NCBI GenBank assembly: GCA_030151165.1
Contig: JASLEM010000091.1
Location: 1-25,848, forward strand
Reading direction: 5' to 3'
DNA length: 25,848 nucleotides
Source of the DNA: Burkholderiaceae bacterium
GTDB taxonomy: Bacteria; Pseudomonadota; Gammaproteobacteria; Burkholderiales; Burkholderiaceae
Position numbers and translations under genes: made by a program. The notes beneath the pieces were generated by a model that saw only the letters and a list, made by a program, of their open reading frames with translations, had not been told where the DNA came from and ran no database searches. This document shows, in pieces, positions 8,429 through 16,217 of this stretch (within the stretch, counting starts at the first letter, position 1; every line of letters begins with the position of its first letter).

Positions 8429-9163
8429 TCAGCGCCGCATGCCGCCGATGAACTGGTAGCCGCGCCCGCGCACCGTCTGGATCAGGCGCGGGCTCTCGGG
8501 CGATTCGCGCAGCTTGGCGCGCAGGCGCGACACCGCGAGGTCGATCGCGCGTTCGTGCGCGTCGCCCTCGCCCATGCTCGTCGCCTGGGCCAGTTGCTGG
8601 CGTGTCAGCACCTGGCCGGGGTTGTCCGCGAACGTGGCGAGCAGGCGGTACTCGACGTTCGACAGCGGCAACGCGACGCCGTCCGGGCTCATCAGCATGC
8701 GGTCGCGCCAGTCGATCTGCCAGCCGCCGAGGTCGCCCACGCGCGTGGCGCCCGGGCCCATCGCGCCGTTCGCGGCCCCGGGCGCGCCCGACGCCAGCGA
8801 GCCGACGCTGCGTCGCACCAGCGCGTTGATGCGGGCCAGCAGCTCGCGCGGCTCGAAGGGCTTGGAGACGTAGTCGTCGGCGCCCATCTCGAGCCCGAGC
8901 ACGCGGCTGATCGGATCGCCCTGCGCCGTGAGCATGATCACCGGCAGCCGGGTGCCCTGGCGCATCTCGCGGCACAGCTCGATGCCGTCGCCGTCCGGCA
9001 GCATGATGTCCAGCAGCACGACGTCGATGCCGCCGCGCGCCAGCTCGGCCCGCATGGCGCGGGCGCTGTCGGCGAGCCGCACGCCCATGCCGTAGCGGGT
9101 CAGGTAGGAGGAGACGAGTTGACGGAGCTCGGAGTCGTCGTCGACGAGGAGGCAGGTGGTCAT
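8429..9163 (-). CDS. OmpR/PhoB-family response regulator
   Basis: A 244-aa two-component response regulator. The receiver domain (about 1-115) has the acidic pocket D8-D10, the phospho-acceptor D52 in VVLLDIMLPDGDG, T79 in MLTAQ and K101 in YVSKPFEP. The C-terminal winged-helix DNA-binding domain (about 150-244) shows SNVEYRLLATF, LTRQQLAQ, RAIDLAVSRLRAKL and the final RGRGYQFIGG. No histidine kinase follows it on its own strand; it is divergent from a kinase that already has its own regulator. ATG 9163 was chosen so that MTTCLLVDDD begins the receiver; an ATG two codons upstream (9169) is equally good. Targets and partner kinase are unknown. Confidence 0.93.
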   Translation of the reverse strand: MTTCLLVDDDSELRQLVSSYLTRYGMGVRLADSARAMRAELARGGIDVVLLDIMLPDGDGIELCREMRQGTRLPVIMLTAQGDPISRVLGLEMGADDYVSKPFEPRELLARINALVRRSVGSLASGAPGAANGAMGPGATRVGDLGGWQIDWRDRMLMSPDGVALPLSNVEYRLLATFADNPGQVLTRQQLAQATSMGEGDAHERAIDLAVSRLRAKLRESPESPRLIQTVRGRGYQFIGGMRR

Positions 9164-9396
9164 GCGCATGCCGATGCTTCGCGGGGAAAACGCGGCTCGC
9201 CGCGCTGCGCGCCAGCGCGGGGCCGTTGAGGGAAGCGTCCGATGCTGCAAGCCGAATGTGGTGCAATTTTGAAGACCGTCCGGCGCACGGCACCGCGTCC
9301 GCGCGCTTGCCAGCGGCGCCCGCAACGGCGCTAATGCGAGCCGCGCACCGTCATCGACTCGCACGCGCTCCCGCCGCCAACACGTCCTCCCAGGCC
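9164..9396. promoter_or_regulatory. Divergent intergenic region between response regulator and kinase genes
   Basis: These 233 bases must hold promoters for the minus-strand regulator and the plus-strand kinase. The only AT-richer patch is 9255-9275. Two TGCAA elements (9246-9250 and 9262-9266) lie there, but their spacing does not match usual OmpR-family direct repeats and no convincing -35/-10 pair is visible. The call rests on gene orientation. Confidence 0.35.
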
Positions 9397-10941
9397 ATGC
9401 CCCGCCTTCGCCCGACCCTCGCCGTCAAGCTCTTCGCCGCCGTGCTGGCAACGGCGCTGGTGGTGGTCGTGGCCATGGTCGCGGCGGCCAATGTCAGCTT
9501 CACGCGCGGCTTCGTCGGCTACCTCAACGAGCAGGGCATCGCGCGGATGCGCGAAGTGCTGCCGCGCGCCGAGGCGGCGTACCGGCGCCACGGCAGCTGG
9601 CAGTTCCTGCACGACCAGCCGCAGGCCTGGTTCCCGCTGGTGCTGCCGCGGCCGCACCCGCAGGACGACGACGACCACCCGCACGGCGACTGGCACCCCG
9701 GCGACCATCCCCCGCCCGGCGATCATCCGTGGTCGCATGGCGACGGTGGCCCGCACGGCGACCATCCCGGCTTCGCCGGCGGGCCACCGCACGCGGCTTC
9801 CGCGCCGCCGTTCGAGCCGCCGATCTCCGACCTCACCGGCGCCGGCCTGCGCCTCGGGCTGCTGGACGCCGACGGCAAGCTCGTCGCCGGCTACCCGAAC
9901 GCCGGGCCCGACGCGCTGCGCGAGCCGATCGTCGTCGACGGCCGGCGCGTCGGCTGGCTCGCGATCGCGGCGTTCCAGAGCGTCAGCGTCGCGGGCGGCG
10001 AGCGCTTCCGGCTGCAGCAGCTGGGCTTCAGCGTCGCGACCGGCCTCGCCGCGCTGGCGCTGTCGGCGATCATCGCGTGGCGGTTCGGCCGCATCATCCT
10101 GGAGCCGCTGCGCCGCGTGAGCGAGGCCACGCACCAGCTGGCCGCGGGCGCGTACGGCACGCGGGTGGACGACGTCCGTTCCGACGACGAAGTCGGCCGC
10201 CTCGCCGCCGACTTCAACCGGCTCGCGCAGGCGCTCGCGCGCACCGAGCAGATGCGGCGCGACTTCATCGCCGACATCTCGCACGAGCTGCGCACGCCGC
10301 TGGGCGTGCTGCACGGCGAGCTCGAGGCCGTGGAGGACGGCGTGCGGCCGTTGAGCGCCGCGACCGTCGCCTCGCTGCAGGCCGAGGTGGCGACGCTCAA
10401 CAAGCTGGTGAGCGACCTGTACGACCTGTCGCTCGCCGACGTCGGCGCGCTGACGTACCGCAAGGTCGAGGTCGACCTCGTGGAGCTGCTGCAGGCCACG
10501 GTCGACCGCCAGCGCGACCGCTTCGCCGCGCGCGCGCTGCGCCTCGAGTTCGTGCCGCCGGCGGGCGCGCCGCGCGCCGTGGTCTTCGGCGACGAGCGCC
10601 GCCTGCAGCAGCTGTTCGACAACCTGTGCGAGAACGCGCTGCGCTACACCGATGCCGGCGGCGTGCTGCGGATCGCGGTGCGGCTCGCCGACGGGCCGGG
10701 CGGCGCGCGCGTGGCCGTCGACTTCAGCGACTCCGCCCCCGGCGTGCCGCCCGACGCGCTGCCGCGCCTGTTCGAGCGCTTCTTCCGCGTCGACCCGTCG
10801 CGCAACCGCGCGCACGGCGGCGCGGGCCTCGGGCTCGCGATCTGCCGCAACATCGCGACCGCCCACGACGGCACGCTGCTGGCCGACGCGTCGCCGCTCG
10901 GCGGCCTGCGCGTCGTCGCCACGCTGCCGCTCGCGCCCTGA
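9397..10941 (+). CDS. BaeS-like sensor histidine kinase with His/Asp-rich periplasmic loop
   Basis: A 514-aa inner-membrane sensor kinase. Order of parts: first transmembrane helix (about 10-32), periplasmic sensor domain (about 33-208), second helix (about 210-230), HAMP linker (about 230-283), dimerisation/phospho-acceptor helix with H296 in FIADISHELRTPL, and an ATPase domain with N box (FDNLCENALRY, 408-417), D445, F box (LFERFFRVDPSRN) and G2 box (GGAGLGLAI). The N-terminus MPRLRPTLAVKLF resembles BaeS-type kinases. Unusual is the sensor loop, residues 87-132, which contains ten histidines and many aspartates in HPHGD, PGDHP and GPHGD type units, suggesting direct metal binding. The response regulator gene starts 7 nt after its stop. 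ATG 9397 was chosen for the match at the N-terminus; the upstream part of the open frame lacks family character. Confidence 0.92.
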   Translation: MPRLRPTLAVKLFAAVLATALVVVVAMVAAANVSFTRGFVGYLNEQGIARMREVLPRAEAAYRRHGSWQFLHDQPQAWFPLVLPRPHPQDDDDHPHGDWHPGDHPPPGDHPWSHGDGGPHGDHPGFAGGPPHAASAPPFEPPISDLTGAGLRLGLLDADGKLVAGYPNAGPDALREPIVVDGRRVGWLAIAAFQSVSVAGGERFRLQQLGFSVATGLAALALSAIIAWRFGRIILEPLRRVSEATHQLAAGAYGTRVDDVRSDDEVGRLAADFNRLAQALARTEQMRRDFIADISHELRTPLGVLHGELEAVEDGVRPLSAATVASLQAEVATLNKLVSDLYDLSLADVGALTYRKVEVDLVELLQATVDRQRDRFAARALRLEFVPPAGAPRAVVFGDERRLQQLFDNLCENALRYTDAGGVLRIAVRLADGPGGARVAVDFSDSAPGVPPDALPRLFERFFRVDPSRNRAHGGAGLGLAICRNIATAHDGTLLADASPLGGLRVVATLPLAP

Positions 10942-10948
10942 ACCCGCC

Positions 10949-11644
10949 ATGCCGACAACCAACACGCCCCCGCCCACCGCGACCATCCTGATCGTCGAGG
11001 ACGAGCCCAAGATGGCCGCGCTGCTGGCGGACTACCTGCAGGCGGCCGGCTTCGCGAGCCGGCAGGTGGGCGACGGCACCCTCGTCGCCGCGGCGCTCGC
11101 GGCCGGCCCGGTCGACCTCGTGCTGCTGGACCTCATGCTGCCCGGCAAGGACGGCCTCGCCGTCTGCCGCGAACTGCGGGCGCACAGCGACGTGCCCATC
11201 ATCATGCTGACGGCGCGCGTCGAGGAAGCCGACCGGCTGCTGGGCCTCGAGATCGGCGCCGACGACTACATCTGCAAGACGCCGTTCAGCCCGCGCGAGG
11301 TCGTCGCCCGCGTGAAGGCGCTGCTGCGCCGCGCCCGCACCGCGGCCGCGCAGGCACCGGGCGCGCTGCGCATCGACGAGGGCGCGTGGCGGGCCACGTT
11401 CAACGGCGTGGCGCTCGATCTCACGCCGGTGGAGTTCCGCCTGCTCAAGGCGCTCGCCGAGACGCCGGGCCGCGTGTTCTCGCGCGCCGCGCTGCTCGAC
11501 AAGCTGCACGACGACACTCGCGACGTCACCGACCGCGCCGTCGACACGCACGTCAAGAACCTGCGGCGCAAGATGCAGCAGGCGTGTCCCGGCGAGGATC
11601 CGCTGCGGTCGATCTACGGCGTGGGGTATCGGCTGGACGTCTGA
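10949..11644 (+). CDS. BaeR-like OmpR-family response regulator
   Basis: A 231-aa response regulator, cognate partner of the kinase gene ending 7 nt upstream. The receiver domain has IVEDEPKMAALL, phospho-acceptor D61 in LLDLMLPGKDG, T89 in IIMLTAR and K110. The DNA-binding winged helix covers about 135-231, with LTPVEFRLLKAL, RVFSRAALLDKL, DRAVDTHVKNLRRKM and the terminal IYGVGYRLDV. The YICK...FSPREVVARVKALLRR segment is BaeR-like. An oddity is YICKTPFSP: a threonine stands between the invariant Lys and the usually following Pro. It likely activates envelope or efflux genes; targets are not seen in the window. Confidence 0.93.
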   Translation: MPTTNTPPPTATILIVEDEPKMAALLADYLQAAGFASRQVGDGTLVAAALAAGPVDLVLLDLMLPGKDGLAVCRELRAHSDVPIIMLTARVEEADRLLGLEIGADDYICKTPFSPREVVARVKALLRRARTAAAQAPGALRIDEGAWRATFNGVALDLTPVEFRLLKALAETPGRVFSRAALLDKLHDDTRDVTDRAVDTHVKNLRRKMQQACPGEDPLRSIYGVGYRLDV

Positions 11645-11725
11645 CGCGAGCGCGCCATCCCCCTAGAAATAGGTGGCGCGAAGGGCATCGGGGCGGTCTC
11701 TTCGCTGCGGTGCGTCAAAGTCCGG

Positions 11726-11776
11726 TTGCGGGCGCACCGGCGCGAGCGATACAGTTTGCGACGAACTGCATCGTTC
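11726..11776 (+). promoter_or_regulatory. Putative promoter with overlapping dyad upstream of the STAND regulator gene
   Basis: A TTGCGG (11726-11731) and TACAGT (11750-11755) pair with an 18-base spacer could be a sigma-70 promoter. Overlapping the -10 is an inverted repeat with 13-base arms (11744-11756 and 11764-11776), 11 of 13 positions matching, and a 7-base spacer. It ends 30 bases before the ATG at 11807. Position and symmetry suit an operator for autoregulation; a 5' UTR hairpin is the alternative. Confidence 0.4.
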
Positions 11777-11806
11777 GTTCAAATTCGTGGCTGACGGGGA
11801 TTCGAG

Positions 11807-14365
11807 ATGTCCGGCGCACCGGTCCGTTATCGAGGGTGGGAAGTTCGCCCGGCGGAACGGATGCTGCTCGTCCGCGGGGCGCCGGTGCCGATCGGCAGCC
11901 GTGCGTTCGACGTGCTGCTGGCGCTCGTCGAGCGGCGCGGCGCGATGGTCACGAAATCCGAGCTGCTCGAGTCCGCCTGGGCCGGGCTGGTCGTCGAGGA
12001 GAACAACGTCTCGGTGCAGGTCGCGACGCTCCGCAAGGCCCTCGGGCCGGGCGCCATCGCGACGGTGCCCGGCCTCGGCTATCGCCTGACCGCCGTCGCC
12101 GAAGGCGCGCCCGAGTTCGCCGGCGTCCCGTCGCCATCGACGTCGCCATCACTGTCGTCGTCGGCCTTCGAGCTGCTGGGGCGCGGGCAGGATCTCGACG
12201 AGCTGCAGGAGCGCATCGAGACCGCGAGCCTGATCAGCATCGTCGGCACGGGCGGTGTCGGCAAGACCTCGCTGGCGCGCACGGCACTGGCGCGGTTCGC
12301 GCGCCTGCTGCCCAACGTGACGTACTGGATCGACCTGTCGGCGATCCGCGAGGGCCGCGAGGTCGTGCCCCTGCTCGCGAAGGCGCTGGGGGTGGAGCTC
12401 GAGACCCCGGCCGAGGCGGCCGGGACGCTGCTCGCCGCGCTGGGGCAGATGTCGGCGCAGGTGACGCTCGACAACTGCGAGCACGTGCAGGCGGCCGTCG
12501 GGCCGTTCGTCGCGCGGGCGCTCGCGAGCGCGCCCGGCGTGCGCTGGCTGGCGACGTCGCAAGGGCCGCTGCACGTGCCGGGCGAGATCGTCTACCGGCT
12601 GGCGCCGCTCACGGTGCCGACCGGGCCGGTGTCCCTCGCGCAGGCGATGGAGTACGGCGCGATCGCGCTGCTGTGCCAGCGCGCGGTGGCGTCGAACCGG
12701 CGGTTCCGGCTCGACGAATCGAACCTCGACGCGGCGATCGCGCTCTGCACGCAGCTGGACGGGCTGCCGCTCGCCATCGAGATGGCCGCCGCGCGCGTGG
12801 CCACCTTCGGCCTCGACGAGGTGCGCCAGCGCCTCGGCGAGCGCCTGCGCATGCTCGCCGGCCCGGCCGACGGCCCACGCCGCCACTCGACGCTGGAACG
12901 CACGTTCGACTGGAGCTACGACCTGCTGTCGCCCGGCGAGCAGGCCGTCTTCCGTCGCCTCGAGCCCTTCCTCGGCGGCTTTCGCGCGGACATGGCGCAG
13001 CAGGTCGCGAGCGGCGACGACGACGAGCCCGGCATCGACCCGTGGAAGACGCTCAACGCGGTCGGCGCGCTGGTCGACAAGTCGCTCGTGCAGCGCAGCG
13101 ACGACGCACCGGGCCGCTTCCACCTGCTCGAGAGCGCGCGCGACTACGCCCGCTCGCGCCTCGACGCCGCCGGCGAGACGGCCGCCGTGCGCCGCCGCCA
13201 CGCGCGCGCGGTGGCGGCCTGGTTCGGCGAGGCGCGCGCCGACGCCGACCGCATGACGGACGCCGAATGGGCGCGCCGCTACGTGCCGGAGCGCCACAAC
13301 GTGCGCGTCGCGCTCGCCTGGGCCTGCCGCGACGGCACGCCCGACGAGCTGGCGCACCTCGTCACCGCGCAGGCCATGATCGACTCGTTCCTGTGCCTGC
13401 AGGCCGAGGTGCTCCAGTGCACGATCCCGCTCGACGTCCTCGCCCAGGCCCAGCCGCGCCTGCGGCTCGCGGCGTGCCTCGAGCTGAGCTGGTCGCATTA
13501 CCTGGACGGCAACCGCGAGCTCGGGGCGCGGCTCGCGCAGGACGCCTGCGACACCGCGACCGCGCTCGACGACCGCGGCGGCGTCTACCGCGCGCTGGCG
13601 CAGCTCGCGCGGCTGCACGAATCGCAGCCGGGCAACGCCGCGCTGGCGCTGCGCACGTGGGACGCGTTGAAGGCGCTCGACGAGCAGCCCGTCTCGCTGC
13701 GCACGCGCCTGTTCTGCGGCATCTCGGCCGGCCTGCTGCACCGCCCCGACCGCACCCTCACGACCATGCGCGAGCTCGAGCAGCTCGCCGAAGGCGCGGG
13801 CTTCGATGGCATGGCCGCGGTCTGCCGCGTGAACATCACCGACATGCTGCTGGGGCTCGGCGAGAACGAGGAGGTCGTGATCGTCGCGCGGCGCATCCTG
13901 CGCGTCGGCGACCGCCTGCCGCGGGTGCGCGCCGCGCTGCTGCACAACGAGGTGCTGGCGCTGATCCGCCTGGGTCGCGCCGAGGAGGCGTTGACGCCGG
14001 CGCGCGCGGCGTTCCAGGCGATGCCGCACGCGGCGCATTTCCTGATCGACTCGTTCGCCCTCGCGGCCGCGCGCGAGCGTCGATTCGCCGACGCGGCCAT
14101 CCTGCACGGTTGCGGCACGCGCATCCGCCAAGAGCGCCGCGAGCAGCCCGATCGCGCCGAGGCCGCGTCCATCGCCGAGACGACCGCGCTGCTCGCGCCG
14201 GCCATCGACGACGGCCAGCGCGCAGAGCTGATGCGGCTCGGCGCGTCGATGACGGGGACGGAGGCCATGACGATCAAGGTGTTCGCGCGGACGCCGCCGG
14301 AGCCCGCCAGGGACGCTGCGCCAGCAGGGCTGCCAGGTCCATGGCCTTCACCCGGTTTGCGCTGA
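11807..14365 (+). CDS. Winged-helix / STAND (NB-ARC) ATPase transcriptional regulator with TPR-like C-terminus
   Basis: An 852-aa regulator. Residues about 5-96 form an OmpR/CadC-type winged helix (GSRAFDVLLALVERRG, TKSELLESAW, VEENNVSVQVATLRKALG, VPGLGYRLT). A Ser/Pro linker leads to an NB-ARC-like nucleotide-binding domain with P-loop GTGGVGKTS at 147-155 and a Walker B region QVTLDNCEH at 218-226; LDGLPLAIEMAAARV is the usual GLPLA motif. After a winged-helix spacer (FDWSYDLLSPGEQAVFRRL) the rest is helical and probably TPR-like. Such proteins switch by ATP-driven oligomerisation on binding a ligand. Its 3' end overlaps the converging tfuA-like gene by 92 bases, and the last 25 or so residues are Pro/Ala-rich. 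GGGGA lies 9 nt before the ATG. The place beside the YcaO/TfuA operon suggests, but does not prove, that it controls it. Confidence 0.9.
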   Translation: MSGAPVRYRGWEVRPAERMLLVRGAPVPIGSRAFDVLLALVERRGAMVTKSELLESAWAGLVVEENNVSVQVATLRKALGPGAIATVPGLGYRLTAVAEGAPEFAGVPSPSTSPSLSSSAFELLGRGQDLDELQERIETASLISIVGTGGVGKTSLARTALARFARLLPNVTYWIDLSAIREGREVVPLLAKALGVELETPAEAAGTLLAALGQMSAQVTLDNCEHVQAAVGPFVARALASAPGVRWLATSQGPLHVPGEIVYRLAPLTVPTGPVSLAQAMEYGAIALLCQRAVASNRRFRLDESNLDAAIALCTQLDGLPLAIEMAAARVATFGLDEVRQRLGERLRMLAGPADGPRRHSTLERTFDWSYDLLSPGEQAVFRRLEPFLGGFRADMAQQVASGDDDEPGIDPWKTLNAVGALVDKSLVQRSDDAPGRFHLLESARDYARSRLDAAGETAAVRRRHARAVAAWFGEARADADRMTDAEWARRYVPERHNVRVALAWACRDGTPDELAHLVTAQAMIDSFLCLQAEVLQCTIPLDVLAQAQPRLRLAACLELSWSHYLDGNRELGARLAQDACDTATALDDRGGVYRALAQLARLHESQPGNAALALRTWDALKALDEQPVSLRTRLFCGISAGLLHRPDRTLTTMRELEQLAEGAGFDGMAAVCRVNITDMLLGLGENEEVVIVARRILRVGDRLPRVRAALLHNEVLALIRLGRAEEALTPARAAFQAMPHAAHFLIDSFALAAARERRFADAAILHGCGTRIRQERREQPDRAEAASIAETTALLAPAIDDGQRAELMRLGASMTGTEAMTIKVFARTPPEPARDAAPAGLPGPWPSPGLR

Positions 14366-14969
14366 CCCAGTCGAGCAGGTGCTCCTCGGCGCGGGGATCG
14401 ACCCCCGCGTGCGCGTCACGGTGCGCGCGCACGAGCTCGCGCACGCGCTCGGGCGTCCGGTCGCCGAACCAGAGCGCGCGCAGGCCGTCGATCAACGCAT
14501 CGGCGCAGGCCTCGGACATCCCGAAGTGCCGCCGATGCGATTCCAGCGCGTGGCGCACGTCGACCAGCGCCAGCGATACCGGGAAATACGGCGCCTCCGG
14601 GTAATGCAGCAGGCACATCTCGTCGTCGGTGAAATCGTCGAAGCGCTCGAACATCGCGTGCACGCGTCCGAAGCCGCGCATGCCTTCGGCGCGCATCTCG
14701 TGCGCGCGGATCGCGCCGAGGCTCGACACGCCCCACACCTGCCAGCCCGCATCGAGCGCGCGGCACAGCTCCGCATGCGAGACCGCGGGACCGACGTGGA
14801 ACACGCCGTCGCAGACCACCAGCACGCCCGGCCCATCGGCTTCGGCGAGCAACCGGTCGACGTCGCCGCGGCGCACGGGCGGACGCAGGTCGGTGACAGC
14901 CGCGGCGACGAGCGCGGGGTCGAGCCCGAACATCGACGGGCCGGCGAACAGGACGACGTCACCGGCCAT
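14274..14969 (-). CDS. TfuA-like protein (YcaO partner)
   Basis: A 231-aa protein of the TfuA-like family, named after trifolitoxin biosynthesis. TfuA proteins act together with YcaO enzymes in peptide backbone thioamidation, probably by supplying or releasing sulfur. Visible family features are VVLFAGPSMFG at the N-terminus, VVCDGVFH near 51-58, WGVSSLGAIRAHEM near 79-92, GMRGFGRVHAMFE near 96-108 and the acidic FDDFTDDEM followed by H122. The start ATG lies inside the end of the ycaO-like gene (11-nt overlap, 14959-14969), so the pair is translationally coupled. It is the last gene of the operon and its 3' end overlaps the opposite STAND regulator gene. Confidence 0.9.
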   Translation of the reverse strand: MAGDVVLFAGPSMFGLDPALVAAAVTDLRPPVRRGDVDRLLAEADGPGVLVVCDGVFHVGPAVSHAELCRALDAGWQVWGVSSLGAIRAHEMRAEGMRGFGRVHAMFERFDDFTDDEMCLLHYPEAPYFPVSLALVDVRHALESHRRHFGMSEACADALIDGLRALWFGDRTPERVRELVRAHRDAHAGVDPRAEEHLLDWVSANRVKAMDLAALLAQRPWRAPAASARTP

Positions 14970-16191
14970 GGCCGAACAGCTTCTCGTGCAGGCGCGGCCC
15001 GATGCGGCGCGAGTCGGTGTCGAAGTCCTCGCAGCACGGCACGACGACCTTGACCACGTGCAGCCCGCGCAGGTCGGCCGCGAAGCGATGGCGCAGCACC
15101 GACGCGAAGCCGCGCTCGCGCAGGCGCTCGAGGACGACGTCGAGCAGCGTGCTCACCGACAGGCCGTCGATGGCGAGCTGCGGGATGTCGGTGAAGGCGA
15201 TGCGGCGTCCGGTATCGAAGCACGCAGCCACGGTCGCCGCATCGGACGCGCGGCGCCGGGCTGCGTTCTCGGGCGCGCATCGCTCGTAGAAGTCCGTGAC
15301 GTCGGCGCGTCCGCCATGGATGTGGCCGGCGCGCGACTGCGCGGCTTCGCAGATCGCGCGTGCGACCGCGATCCCGCGATCGAGATGCAGCCCGAATCCT
15401 CCGGCGAGGTTGACGGTGGGACTGTCGGCCTCATGCAGGCAGGCGTGGAAACAGGGCAGGTCGAACTCGTTCGGGTATTGGCGAATGGCGAGATCCACGC
15501 CGAGGGCGGACCACGCGCGCGCCATGGAGCCGAAAGGTTCGGGCAGGTCGGCGTGATCGACCCATGCGGAAACGTCGCACACCGTGTTCATCGTGACGGC
15601 GTCGCGCTCCAGCACCTCGAGCAGCGCATGCAGCGTGGCTTCGTCGAGCGTGTTGCCGGACGCCAGGCCGGTCGAACAACTGGCGAAGATGTCCTGCCCT
15701 GCGGGCTGGTCGAACGGCAGCAGGATCAGTTCCGCCGGCAGCAGGATCGGCTCGTCACGCCCGAGCTCCTTGCACTCGATGGCGACGATCGCCTGCCCGG
15801 GCTGCGGGGTCACGTCGAGGCGCGGGGCGAGATCGCGCAGGCTCAGCCGCCCCGACCATCCCTCCACCAGTTCGGCCGCGCTCATCGTCCGTGGCATCCA
15901 GGCGCTGCCTGTCGGCTCCGCGACGGCCAGCTCGAGCGCCTCCATCAGCGCGCCGATGCGTGCCTCGATCGGGCGCACGCCCTTGCCGGCATGCACGTGC
16001 ACGGTCAGGCTGCGCGGCCGAACGCTCACGAACACCGGCAGCCCGAGACGATCCATGCGCGTGATGTCGGTGACGCGCGAGATGCCGAACGCGCGCATCA
16101 GCGGCGCCGCGAGCTCGCAGGTACGCGCCGGGTCGCACGCGCGCAGGCTCGAACCCTGGCGCAACGCACCCGCGCGATCGTCGACGGTCAT
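14959..16191 (-). CDS. YcaO-domain protein, putative peptide thioamidation enzyme
   Basis: A 410-aa YcaO protein. YcaO enzymes use ATP to activate a peptide backbone amide, giving azolines or, with a TfuA partner, thioamides. The ATP/Mg-binding signature is spread over three places: GKGVRPIEARIGALMEALE (70-87), ASGNTLDEATLHALLEVLERDA (177-198) and GIAVARAICEAAQSRAGH (273-290), with E192, E195, E282, Q285 and R287 at expected family positions. TRMDRLGLPVFVSVRP (44-59) is the usual opening of the stand-alone, TfuA-linked type. The C-terminus lacks the Pro-rich tail of azoline-forming cyclodehydratases, and no E1-like partner or dehydrogenase gene is nearby, which favours thioamidation. It follows the 71-aa peptide gene by 26 nt; no strong ribosome site is visible before the ATG, so coupling to the peptide gene is possible. 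Confidence 0.92.
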   Translation of the reverse strand: MTVDDRAGALRQGSSLRACDPARTCELAAPLMRAFGISRVTDITRMDRLGLPVFVSVRPRSLTVHVHAGKGVRPIEARIGALMEALELAVAEPTGSAWMPRTMSAAELVEGWSGRLSLRDLAPRLDVTPQPGQAIVAIECKELGRDEPILLPAELILLPFDQPAGQDIFASCSTGLASGNTLDEATLHALLEVLERDAVTMNTVCDVSAWVDHADLPEPFGSMARAWSALGVDLAIRQYPNEFDLPCFHACLHEADSPTVNLAGGFGLHLDRGIAVARAICEAAQSRAGHIHGGRADVTDFYERCAPENAARRRASDAATVAACFDTGRRIAFTDIPQLAIDGLSVSTLLDVVLERLRERGFASVLRHRFAADLRGLHVVKVVVPCCEDFDTDSRRIGPRLHEKLFGHGR

Positions 16192-16217
16192 GGGCTGCCA
16201 GCGCCGCGAGCGGTAGC

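Noticed and set aside
9246..9266. Two TGCAA elements as a response-regulator binding site
   Set aside because: Only five identical bases each and a start-to-start distance of 16, unlike usual OmpR-family direct repeats.
12149..14131. Long minus-strand frame opposite the STAND regulator
   Set aside because: Low-complexity Arg/Ala/Gly/His protein without motifs, while the plus strand encodes an intact P-loop ATPase.
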